From contig NZ_JBGCVY010000025.1 of assembly GCF_041088075.1 (NCBI RefSeq), positions 20,163-84,162 of the forward strand: DNA of 64,000 bases, read 5' to 3'. The DNA is from Mucilaginibacter_A sp041088075. Lineage in GTDB: Bacteria; Bacteroidota; Bacteroidia; Sphingobacteriales; Sphingobacteriaceae. A program made the translations under genes and the position numbers. The notes under the pieces were generated by a model. The model saw nothing but the letters and a program-made list of their open reading frames with translations. It did no database searches and had not been told where the DNA came from. Positions 32,305-40,452 of this stretch are shown here, in pieces (positions within the stretch are counted from its first letter, which is position 1; every line of letters begins with the position of its first letter).

Positions 32305-35244
32305 TTACACCTGTTTTTGAATAACCGCTTTTGCTTTTTCGATGGCCGCTTTTAAACCCGCTGCAATTTTGCCGCCTGCCGTTGCATAAAAAGGCTGGCC
32401 ACCGCCGCCGCCTTGGATTTCTTTCGCCAGTTCTTTAATGATGGCGCGCGCATCCAAACCTTTTTCTTTCACTAAGTTTTCCGAGATCATCACCGTTAAA
32501 TTTGGTTTGCCATCAATCACTGCGCCCAAAACCAAAACCAGATCAGCCAAAATATCTTTGGTTTGATAAGCCAGACTTTTTAAAGCTTCTGCATTTGGCA
32601 AATCCACTTCTTCGGAGATGAAATTTATGCCGCTAAAAGAAGTATGCCTGGCAGCCAGTTCTTTTTTCAGGTTTGAGATCCGTTCCAGAACCGCTTTTTC
32701 TGCTTCTTTTTTAAGGGAAGCATTTTCTTCTAAAACCTGCTCCAAACTCTTTTTCAGATCAGTCGGGTTTTTTAACAGTTCTTTCAAAGCTTTGATTTCT
32801 TCGTTTTGCTGATGGATCAGTTCTTCAGATTTGATCCCGGTGATTGCTTCAATTCTTCGCACACCTGCCGCAACCGCACTTTCGGAAACGATTTTAAAGA
32901 AACCAATTTGCCCGGTTGCCTGCACATGTGTTCCACCGCAAAGCTCGATGGAAAACTTTTCGTCCATTGTTACCACGCGAACCACATCGCCGTATTTTTC
33001 TCCAAATAAAGCCATTGCGCCGGTTTGAGAAGCTTCTGCAAATGACATGCTTTGGATCACAACGCCTACATTTTCCCGAATTTTTCGGTTGACCACAGCT
33101 TCTATCCTGCTGATTTCCTCATCGCTTACTTTTGCAAAATGCGAAAAATCAAAACGCAAATAATCCGGACTAACCAGTGAGCCTTTTTGATTGACGTGGC
33201 TTCCCAAAACTTCTTTCAAAGCTGCATGAAGCAAGTGCGTAGCCGAATGGTTATTTTCGATGTTCAACCTTCTTTCGGGATCAACATAAGCGGTTAAAAC
33301 ATCCGAAATATCTTCCGGCAGTTGATCTACAAAATGCACAATCAAGCCGTTTTCTTTTTTGGTGTCCGTTACCGGGATAATCTCGCCATCCGGGAAAATC
33401 AGGTCGCCGGTATCACCAACCTGACCGCCGCTTTCTGCATAAAAAGGCGTTTTGTCTAACACGATTTGAAATTGTTCTTTTCCTTTGGCTTTAACTTTAC
33501 GGTATTTAATGATGTGGGCAATGGTTTCTGTTTCTTCGTAGCCGGTAAATTCTACGTTATCGTCTTCTTTTAATACGATCCAATCGCCAGTATCTATGGC
33601 AGTTGCGGCACGGGAACGATTTTTTTGTTCTTGAAGAAGCTTTTCAAAACGTTTTTTATCGACAGTAAGCCCTTCTTCACGAGCCATTAACTCAGTTAGA
33701 TCGATTGGAAAACCATAAGTATCTTGCAGCTCGAAAGCAAAATCACCACTAAGTCTTTTTACAAAATCATTTACCTTAATATCAATGGCTTGAATTGTTG
33801 TTTCTTTATTCAACAAATTTTGTAATGGAAGTAACTCCCAATTACTAAAACTTTTAAAAGAATTATCGAATCTTTCTACAATAAAATCTACGTATCGTTC
33901 TGTATTAGCATTAATTGGAAGACTTTTGTTAACAGATGCTAAATAACTCGGAATGTGATTAATATCAATAATTCTACCCTTAAATTTCCTTATTCCGTTT
34001 CCCAACGTCCTTAAAAACGAAACCTCCTCCTCCAAAACAACTTTCTGCACAAAATCTTTCTGCTCATTCAAATTTGGAAATACATCCTGAAATTGTTGTG
34101 CTAAAAGAAGCACCAAAGTATTTAAAAAAGGTTCTTTCAGATTGAGGTATTGATAAGCGTAACGCACGGCTCTTCTCAAAATCCGACGGATAACATAACC
34201 GGCTTTGTTGTTGGAAGGAAGCTGTCCGTCAGCAATGGCAAAACTAATGGCGCGGATATGATCGGCCATCACGCGCATTGCAACAGCATCATTCCAGCCT
34301 TCTCCATTTGGAACCGCGTTTCCAATATAAACTTTCCCACTTTTCTCCGCAATAAATTGGATCAGCGGCTGGAAAATATCCGTATCGTAATTAGAACTTT
34401 TGCCTTGTAAAACACGCACCAAACGCTCGAAACCCATTCCGGTATCCACGTGTTTGTTGGGCAGGTGAACTAAAGTTGTGTATAGCCACAAATTTTCTCC
34501 TTTCCACTTTTTTTCATCTATTCCACCAAACTTAACTGCATCTAATTTGAATTCTTCCTGGCCTCCATTTTTGCCTCCCCAAATTCTATTAAACTGCATA
34601 AACACATTGTTCCAAATCTCAATCACCTGCGGGTCATCAGCGTTCACCAGTTCAGAACCTTTTACCTTTTGCCTTTCACCTTCTTCCCGGTTATCATAAT
34701 GAATTTCCGAGCAAGGCCCGCAAGGTCCGGTTTCGCCCATTTCCCAAAAATTATCTTTTTTATTGCCGGGCAAAATGTGGCTTGCGGGCAAAAACTGTTT
34801 CCACAGATCGTAGGCTTCCTGGTCTTTTTCCAGGCCTTCTTTTTCGTCGCCTTCAAAATAAGTTACATACAGGCGGTCTTTGTCAATTTTGTAAACTTCG
34901 GTCAGCAGTTCCCAGCTCCATTCAATCGCTTCCTTTTTAAAATAATCGCCGAAACTCCAGTTGCCCAGCATCTCAAACATCGTGTGGTGATAGGTATCAA
35001 TGCCCACTTCCTCCAAATCATTGTGCTTGCCGGAAACGCGCAGGCAACGTTGTGTATCGGCCACACGCGGAAACTTGGCTGCTTCTTCGCCCAAAAAAAT
35101 ACTTTTAAACTGGTTCATGCCGGCGTTGGCAAACATCAGCGTCGGGTCGTTCTTCACCACAATGGGCGCAGAAGGAACGATCTGGTGTTGTTTGGATGCA
35201 AAAAAATCTAAAAATTGCTGGCGTATTTGGGAAGCAGTTAACAT
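32305..35244 (-). CDS. alaS: Alanyl-tRNA synthetase with two extra insertions
   Basis: 979 residues from the ATG at 35244; an in-frame upstream start would add 13 atypical residues. Class II catalytic core with FANAGMNQFKSIFLG, ETGPCGPCSEIH and HVDTGMGFERL; editing domain with HSATHLLHAAL and CGGTHV; C-terminal domain ending in GGGGGQPFYATAGG. Most bacterial AlaRS have about 875 residues. Two stretches look inserted: about residues 222-262 (before HVDTGMG) and about 421-495 (before the DTYGFPIDL segment). Both are AT-richer than the surrounding gene and the frame stays open. Variant core copies lie at 32634-32645 and 34102-34113. Confidence 0.92.
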   Translation of the reverse strand: MLTASQIRQQFLDFFASKQHQIVPSAPIVVKNDPTLMFANAGMNQFKSIFLGEEAAKFPRVADTQRCLRVSGKHNDLEEVGIDTYHHTMFEMLGNWSFGDYFKKEAIEWSWELLTEVYKIDKDRLYVTYFEGDEKEGLEKDQEAYDLWKQFLPASHILPGNKKDNFWEMGETGPCGPCSEIHYDNREEGERQKVKGSELVNADDPQVIEIWNNVFMQFNRIWGGKNGGQEEFKLDAVKFGGIDEKKWKGENLWLYTTLVHLPNKHVDTGMGFERLVRVLQGKSSNYDTDIFQPLIQFIAEKSGKVYIGNAVPNGEGWNDAVAMRVMADHIRAISFAIADGQLPSNNKAGYVIRRILRRAVRYAYQYLNLKEPFLNTLVLLLAQQFQDVFPNLNEQKDFVQKVVLEEEVSFLRTLGNGIRKFKGRIIDINHIPSYLASVNKSLPINANTERYVDFIVERFDNSFKSFSNWELLPLQNLLNKETTIQAIDIKVNDFVKRLSGDFAFELQDTYGFPIDLTELMAREEGLTVDKKRFEKLLQEQKNRSRAATAIDTGDWIVLKEDDNVEFTGYEETETIAHIIKYRKVKAKGKEQFQIVLDKTPFYAESGGQVGDTGDLIFPDGEIIPVTDTKKENGLIVHFVDQLPEDISDVLTAYVDPERRLNIENNHSATHLLHAALKEVLGSHVNQKGSLVSPDYLRFDFSHFAKVSDEEISRIEAVVNRKIRENVGVVIQSMSFAEASQTGAMALFGEKYGDVVRVVTMDEKFSIELCGGTHVQATGQIGFFKIVSESAVAAGVRRIEAITGIKSEELIHQQNEEIKALKELLKNPTDLKKSLEQVLEENASLKKEAEKAVLERISNLKKELAARHTSFSGINFISEEVDLPNAEALKSLAYQTKDILADLVLVLGAVIDGKPNLTVMISENLVKEKGLDARAIIKELAKEIQGGGGGQPFYATAGGKIAAGLKAAIEKAKAVIQKQV

Positions 35245-35249
35245 TGCGG

Positions 35250-35263
35250 ATGCTGTTTTTATC
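35250..35263 (+). repeat. Variant core ATGCTGTTTTTATC upstream of alaS
   Basis: Followed by GTATAAAAATTGTG, the usual AT-rich flank. It lies 6 bases upstream of the alaS start codon, so it occupies the 5' leader or ribosome-binding region. Confidence 0.75.
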
Positions 35264-35360
35264 GTATAAAAATTGTGCGGCAAAGATAGGGTTTTGAGGA
35301 AGTTTTAGAAAAGTTGCATGTTGTTTTGGTTGATAAAGAAAAATGCTTCTTTCAATAGAA

Positions 35361-35720
35361 AATTATTTAAGCGGGCTTTTAGCCCTTACTTTCGTTCTTT
35401 TTGCTTGAACAAAAAGAACCAAAAATTCAAGACAAACCCGATCCCTCCGGGCGTTTTGTCGGGCCTTTACGCACCTGGGCGACGACCTGCCGCTTTGGAA
35501 TTTCCAGTGGTTATCTTGCGCTTTTAAAGGATATTTTTAAATGCTTCTTTTATCGGCATAAATTTGGTGGGATTAAAAATAGAAGTATTTGTTTTTGTTG
35601 AACTGTCAGGGCCGTTTGCAGGTAGCCGCCCAGGAGCGGTGGGAGGAATGCCGCCCGGAGGCGATCCGGCATTCTTGATTTCGTTGGTTCTTTTTTATCA
35701 AGAAAAAAGAACGGACAAGA
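35361..35720. repeat. Large imperfect inverted repeat with core copy in the centre
   Basis: A dispersed Bacteroidota repeat beginning TTTCGTTCTTTTTGCTTGA (about 35391) and running through GGGCCTTTACGCACCTGGGC is answered in inverted orientation by a second copy ending TTCTTGATTTCGTTGGTTC (about 35670-35715). The core ATGCTTCTTTTATCGG (35541) lies between the arms. No gene is visible in the whole 35245-35929 spacer. Confidence 0.65.
35541..35554 (+). repeat. Core copy with full extended flank
   Basis: ATGCTTCTTTTA followed by TCGGCATAAATTTGGTGGG. The same extended sequence occurs, with two differences in 31 bases, inside the coding gene at 4213-4243. Confidence 0.9.
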
Positions 35721-35765
35721 AAAAAATAGTTTGTAAAATTCACCATCACAAAGCGCAGACCCAAA

Positions 35766-35892
35766 ACAACTTCACCAATTTTTACCCGATAAAAGAAGCA
35801 TCGGTTTTCAAAACAAAAATGGTTTGACAAGCTCGCCATGATAAGGCGAAGATCAAATAACTTCACCAACTTTTACCCGATAAAAGAAGCAT
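35766..35892. repeat. Two direct copies of a core-bearing 44-base block
   Basis: AACTTCACCAATTTTTACCC then GATAAAAGAAGCAT (35788-35801), repeated as AACTTCACCAACTTTTACCC then GATAAAAGAAGCAT (35879-35892), 91 bases apart and in the same orientation. They lie directly upstream of the MerR gene. Confidence 0.88.
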
Positions 35893-35929
35893 CATCATAA
35901 GTTAACATCAAACCATTAACTTTACCGCC

Positions 35930-36265
35930 ATGCCTTACAAAGAGAGAGACATCAATAAAATGTATTACACCATGGGCGAGGTTTCGGCCATGTTCAATGT
36001 AAACCAATCCATGATCCGTTTTTATGAAAAGGAATTTGACATCCTTCAGCCTAAAAAAAATAAAAAAGGGAACCGCTTGTTTACGCCCGAAGATGTGGAA
36101 AATTTGAAAATCATTTTCAATTTGATCAACGACCGCGGCTTTACACTGCAGGGCGCGCGCGATTATTTGAAACAAAACGGCAGCGAAGCGAAGGAAAGCC
36201 AGCAGGTGATCCAATCGTTGGAGAACCTGAAAAAATTTCTGTTGGAAGTAAAAGAACAGCTATGA
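35930..36265 (+). CDS. MerR-family transcriptional regulator
   Basis: 111 residues. N-terminal winged helix-turn-helix: YYTMGEVSAMFNVNQSMIRFYEKEF, then a wing with KGNRLFTPEDVENLKII and a helix FTLQGARDYLK. The C-terminal part is short and has no metal-binding cysteines, so the effector is unknown. Its stop overlaps the lipid kinase start by 4 bases (ATGA), so the two are co-transcribed. Upstream DNA is filled by two direct core-repeat blocks, placing the repeat inside the likely promoter region. Confidence 0.85.
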   Translation: MPYKERDINKMYYTMGEVSAMFNVNQSMIRFYEKEFDILQPKKNKKGNRLFTPEDVENLKIIFNLINDRGFTLQGARDYLKQNGSEAKESQQVIQSLENLKKFLLEVKEQL

Positions 36266-37158
36266 AACTGCCCGAAGGTTCAGCTTTTTTAGTGGTTTAC
36301 AATGCGCATTCTGGCGCCAAGGCCGATGAACATTTCGACCGTTTGCTGGAAGAAAAAAGCCACCAGTACAACTTCCGTTTCAAGGTTTACCGGATGGGAA
36401 ATGATGACTGCGAAAAACACATCCGGCAGGAAATTGAAGCTTTTAAACCTGGTTTTTTGATTGCTGCCGGCGGCGATGGCACTTTAAACATCGTGGCCAA
36501 AATTGCGCCTGATTTTGATTTGCCGGTGATGGTTTTGCCTTATGGTTCGGCCAACGGTATGGCGCGCGAACTATCCATTCCAAACCAAATTGCGGCCGCT
36601 TACGATATTTTGGCCGATTATAAAATCAAGCCGGTTGATTTGCTTAAAATTAACAGTTTTACCTGCGTGCATTTGGCCGATGTTGGTTTAAATGCGCGGA
36701 TTGTAAAACGCTTTGAACAAGACCCAAGGCGAGGTCTAACTACTTACGCCAGGCATTTATGGCGGGAAATTTTCCTGATACAAAGCAAGCGTTTTCTAAT
36801 TATTTATGATGGCAAACCGATCAAACGCAAAGCCGTTTCCATCACTTTTGCCAATGCTTCCAAGTACGGAACCGGCGCAGTGATCAATCCAACCGGAACG
36901 ATTGACGACGGCAAATTTGAATTGTGCATTGTAAAACGCTTTCCGCTGTTGAAAATCTTTTCGCTGGCCTGGAAAATGTTCCGCGGCAATTTGCAAACCA
37001 GCGAATATTTTGAAGTGATCAGCTGCCGTACAGCAAAAATAACCCAAAAAAAAGGCGTGGTGTTGCAGGTGGATGGCGAAGTGATCGGCAAGATTAAACA
37101 GATCGATATCACCATCCAGCCTTTGGCGCTCAAGCTTCTTTTACCGGCTGTTTCTTAA
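36262..37158 (+). CDS. Diacylglycerol kinase-family lipid kinase
   Basis: 298 residues. N-terminal DAGK catalytic domain with LVVYNAHSGAKA, ATP motif AAGGDGTLNIVAK and PYGSANGMARELSI; C-terminal YegS/LCB5-like beta domain (INPTGTIDDGKFEL). Phosphorylates a lipid such as diacylglycerol at the membrane. Overlaps the MerR gene by 4 bases. The end is unusual: a near-core copy (AAGCTTCTTTTACC, 37132-37145) encodes the terminal LLLPA, and a full core begins at 37159, the first base after the stop codon. Confidence 0.88.
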   Translation: MKLPEGSAFLVVYNAHSGAKADEHFDRLLEEKSHQYNFRFKVYRMGNDDCEKHIRQEIEAFKPGFLIAAGGDGTLNIVAKIAPDFDLPVMVLPYGSANGMARELSIPNQIAAAYDILADYKIKPVDLLKINSFTCVHLADVGLNARIVKRFEQDPRRGLTTYARHLWREIFLIQSKRFLIIYDGKPIKRKAVSITFANASKYGTGAVINPTGTIDDGKFELCIVKRFPLLKIFSLAWKMFRGNLQTSEYFEVISCRTAKITQKKGVVLQVDGEVIGKIKQIDITIQPLALKLLLPAVS

Positions 37159-37172
37159 ATGCTTCTTTTATC
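37159..37172 (+). repeat. Core copy directly after a stop codon
   Basis: ATGCTTCTTTTATC begins immediately after the TAA of the lipid kinase gene, followed by GCCTATAATTTTG. The rest of the spacer to 37244 holds GATAGCTAATTGTTGATAGC-type simple repeats. Confidence 0.88.
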
Positions 37173-37244
37173 GCCTATAATTTTGTTTGCCATTAGTTAA
37201 TAGCCGATAGCTAATTGTTGATAGCTGAAAGATGACAGATCTTC

Positions 37245-38285
37245 TCAATGCAGTTCGGCTTGGTAAGCCATTTTTCCCTGAGCATTTAATTCGTCCACAA
37301 CCCAGGCTTCGGCCACTGTTTTTTGATCGGAAGAAAACTTCAGCTTAAAAAAACCTTTTGCCGCCAAAGCAAACTTGCCATACTTCCCTTTGCGCACATA
37401 AGTAGATTTGGAAGCCGCACCGCTCACGATATAATCTACCTGGTTTTTATAAATGTGCTGCAAATTGTGCTCGTGCCCGGCAGCGTAAATTAAGTTTGGG
37501 TGCCGTCCAAAAATAGCTTTCAAATTCTTGCGCAGTTCCCTGAAACGTAGGTTGGAAAGATCTTCGGGCGCACCAATATATTTTCGGTACAAAGGAAGCA
37601 ACGAACCGATGACCGGCATCGGCATAAAAGCTTTCTTACGATAAATGGTAAGCGGAAAAAGATGATGTTTGAACTTGAATTTGCCGCCATGCAACGAGTA
37701 ACTGTAGATGGGATAATGGCCGACCACCAATATTTTTTTGTTTATATTACGGTCGATAATATCCTGCAACAACGCGTAAAACTCTTCTTCAGAACTGGCC
37801 GAACAGCCATCTTTTGCACCAATCGGCCGGAAACCGCGCTGTATCCACCATTGTGTATTAATGGCGACAATCGTTAAATCATCATTGATCGGAACTTCTT
37901 TCGGACCCGGGCAGCCGTTGGAAGGCAGGTAAACATTCTCGCCGCCAAACAACTTTTCGATATATTTTTCCTGCCGGACCACGTAATCAAAACCATCGTC
38001 TTTGCCTTTGTTCCAATCGTGGTTCCCGGAAATAAAAATCACTTTTCCAGTATAACCTTTCACCGCTTCATAGTGTTTTTGAAGCACCAGTTCCGCATCG
38101 GCACGCAACCGGTCGCCTTTTTCGGGCAAACCATGTGGGTAAACATTATCGCCCAAAAATATAACTGCCGAAGGATAAGCATCGGGCAAATGCTGCTTCA
38201 ACAATTCCATCAACGGATCAGGCTTATAACGCGCAATATTGCCCGAATCGCCAACTAAAATCACTTCAAAAACGGTCTCGGCCAT
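37245..38285 (-). CDS. Calcineurin-like metallophosphoesterase
   Basis: 346 residues, no signal peptide. The family motifs are all present: LVGDSGN (D-x-G variant), FLGDNVYPHG (GDN), ISGNHDWNKG (GNHD), VVGHYPIYSYSLHG and AAGHEHNLQHI. A dinuclear metal phosphoesterase of the purple-acid-phosphatase-like group; substrate unknown. The variant core GTGCTGTTTTTATC lies in its 5' leader (38289-38302). Confidence 0.85.
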   Translation of the reverse strand: MAETVFEVILVGDSGNIARYKPDPLMELLKQHLPDAYPSAVIFLGDNVYPHGLPEKGDRLRADAELVLQKHYEAVKGYTGKVIFISGNHDWNKGKDDGFDYVVRQEKYIEKLFGGENVYLPSNGCPGPKEVPINDDLTIVAINTQWWIQRGFRPIGAKDGCSASSEEEFYALLQDIIDRNINKKILVVGHYPIYSYSLHGGKFKFKHHLFPLTIYRKKAFMPMPVIGSLLPLYRKYIGAPEDLSNLRFRELRKNLKAIFGRHPNLIYAAGHEHNLQHIYKNQVDYIVSGAASKSTYVRKGKYGKFALAAKGFFKLKFSSDQKTVAEAWVVDELNAQGKMAYQAELH

Positions 38286-38288
38286 GTG

Positions 38289-38302
38289 GTGCTGTTTTTA
38301 TC
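38289..38302 (+). repeat. Variant core GTGCTGTTTTTATC
   Basis: Lies 3 bases upstream of the phosphoesterase start codon, like the alaS variant at 35250. The remaining spacer to 38404 is very AT-rich with no other motif. Confidence 0.6.
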
Positions 38303-38404
38303 GGTAATATTTTTTATTATTATTTGCAATAATAATTTACTTATTAATTAATTTTAATATTATTGAGTTAATTATCCTTTTAACAAATGCTTCAATATTT
38401 ATAA

Positions 38405-40450
38405 ATGCAGTATAAATGCCTGCTGCTGGTCATATTTATGTTGGTTACAAAATTAGTTGCTGCACAAACGGCGCAGGAACGGGAAATTGAAACCATAATT
38501 GAAGCGGCTGCCGAAAACCTGCCCGACGATTACGACTATTCGGAACTGATTGGCCAGTTGAACAATTACCGCCAGCATCCGCTCAACCTCAACAAAGCTA
38601 CAACTACACAATTGCAAGACCTTTTATTTTTATCAGCGCTCCAAATTACGGCTTTACAAGAGCATATCCGCAACAATGGGAAATTGGTTGACTTGCTCGA
38701 ACTGCAAAGTATTGACCTTTTCGACCTGCAAACCATCCAAAAACTGCTGCCTTTTGTAACCATTTCTGCTGATTTGGATTTTAATTTGATCAGCCTGAAA
38801 AACGTTTTTAAATACGGCAAACATGATTTCATCTTCCGTTATGGAGAAGTGTTGCAAGATCAAAAAGGTTTTGTGATTGCTAAAGATTCCAAACTTTCGC
38901 ATTATACCGGCAACAATCAAAAGTTATTAGGCCGATACAGGTTTGATTTTCAAAACCGCATTCAATTCAATTTTAACATGGAAAAAGATGCCGGCGAACC
39001 ATTTTTTGCCGGTAAAAACAGTATCGGTTTTGATTTTTATTCGGCCAGTCTGGCTTTTAAAAACTTTGGTTTGATCAACAAATTGGTTATTGGCGATTAT
39101 TCGTTACAGTTTGGACAAGGCCTAAGTTTGTACACTGGTTTTAGTTTTGGCAAAAATGCGGATGCTACTTTGGTGCCTAAAGTTGCGCGCGGTTTAACGC
39201 CTTATTCTTCTACCAACGAGATTAATTATTTCCGCGGAGTTGCCACAACTTTAAAATTTAGATCGGTAGAATTTACGCCTTTTGTTTCTTACCAACCGAT
39301 TGATGCAACCGTGCAAACCAAGGCAAATCCCGAATATATTTCTTCACTTGGCACAACCGGTTATCATCGAACTTTAACAGAATTGACCAATAAAAACGCG
39401 GCAGATCAATTGACTTACGGCTTCAATTTAAACTACAACAAACGCAATTTTAAAACAGGAATAACAACTTATAGCACACAATTTGAATATCCAATCCGGC
39501 GCCGGGCAAACAGTTACAACCAATATGATTTTGTTGGAAAAGAATTGGATAACCTTTCTTTTTATTACGATTACAGCTACCACAATTTTTATTTTTTTGG
39601 AGAAACAGCCAAAAGTTTAGGCGGAGGCGCGGCAACGGTAAATGGTGTTTTAACTTCATTTTCGTCCAATATTTCATTGGTTTTGTTGTACCGAAATTAC
39701 AATAAAAGTTACCGTTCTTTTTACAACGAAGCTTTTTCTGAAACCACCAATGCCGTAAACGAGCAAGGTTATTACGGCGGTTTAAATTGGAAGTTTTTAC
39801 AACGTTGGAATTTTTCTGCTTATGCCGATTTTTTTAAGTTTCCGTGGTTAAAATACCAGGTGAGCCAGCCCAACAGCAAAGGTTATGAATTATTGGGAAG
39901 GCTGACTTATGCACCAACACAACGCTTTGTAGCTTATCTAAATTATCGTTTTAAACAGAAACAACAAAACAACGATAACGCAAAGATCAAAATGTTGGAC
40001 GAAGTTTCATATCAGGATTGGCGTTTGGATATTGCTTATCCGATCAACAAAAATATCAGTTTGCGCAACCGTGCCGAGGTGGTAAAATATCAAAAAGGTT
40101 TGCCCGCTGCCGAATACGGTTTAATGCTTTACCAGGATTTATTGTACCGGCCAAAAGCCACTCGTATTTCCGGCAATTGCCGCTTGGCCTGGTTTAAAAC
40201 AGCCAGTTACGATTCGCGGGTTTACTCTTTTGAAAACGATGTTTTGTACAGCTACACCATTTTGCCTTTGCAGCATACCGGCTTCCGCACTTATGCAAAC
40301 TTGCAATATACTTTTAAAAAAGGTTTGGATTTTTGGTTTCGCTACAGCGCTTATTTATACCGTGGCGAAAAAACAGTTGGTTCTGGTTTGGATGAAATTC
40401 AGGGCAACAAAAAGTCGGAAGTACGGCTGCAAATGCGTTATCGCTTTTAA
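38405..40450 (+). CDS. Helix-hairpin-helix protein fused to an outer-membrane beta-barrel
   Basis: 681 residues. Signal peptide (LLLVIFMLVTKLVAAQ). Residues about 40-120 contain two helix-hairpin-helix-like repeats (HPLNLNKATTTQLQDLLFLS and LVDLLELQSIDLFDLQTIQK), as in ComEA/ComE DNA-binding proteins. From about residue 130 the sequence alternates as amphipathic strands with many aromatic ends and closes with QMRYRF, the C-terminal Phe typical of outer-membrane barrels. It ends 2 bases before comEC, so the two are almost certainly one operon. I infer an outer-membrane or periplasmic DNA-binding partner in transformation; this is not proven for the family. Confidence 0.75.
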   Translation: MQYKCLLLVIFMLVTKLVAAQTAQEREIETIIEAAAENLPDDYDYSELIGQLNNYRQHPLNLNKATTTQLQDLLFLSALQITALQEHIRNNGKLVDLLELQSIDLFDLQTIQKLLPFVTISADLDFNLISLKNVFKYGKHDFIFRYGEVLQDQKGFVIAKDSKLSHYTGNNQKLLGRYRFDFQNRIQFNFNMEKDAGEPFFAGKNSIGFDFYSASLAFKNFGLINKLVIGDYSLQFGQGLSLYTGFSFGKNADATLVPKVARGLTPYSSTNEINYFRGVATTLKFRSVEFTPFVSYQPIDATVQTKANPEYISSLGTTGYHRTLTELTNKNAADQLTYGFNLNYNKRNFKTGITTYSTQFEYPIRRRANSYNQYDFVGKELDNLSFYYDYSYHNFYFFGETAKSLGGGAATVNGVLTSFSSNISLVLLYRNYNKSYRSFYNEAFSETTNAVNEQGYYGGLNWKFLQRWNFSAYADFFKFPWLKYQVSQPNSKGYELLGRLTYAPTQRFVAYLNYRFKQKQQNNDNAKIKMLDEVSYQDWRLDIAYPINKNISLRNRAEVVKYQKGLPAAEYGLMLYQDLLYRPKATRISGNCRLAWFKTASYDSRVYSFENDVLYSYTILPLQHTGFRTYANLQYTFKKGLDFWFRYSAYLYRGEKTVGSGLDEIQGNKKSEVRLQMRYRF

Positions 40451-40452
40451 TT

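Noticed and set aside
33760..34581. Inteins in AlaRS
   Set aside because: The extra segments are only about 30 and 60 residues and lack Cys/Ser...HN splice junctions.
34669..35211. A 180-codon open frame antisense to alaS
   Set aside because: It overlaps the catalytic domain of AlaRS fully and its translation is a hydrophobic shadow without motifs.
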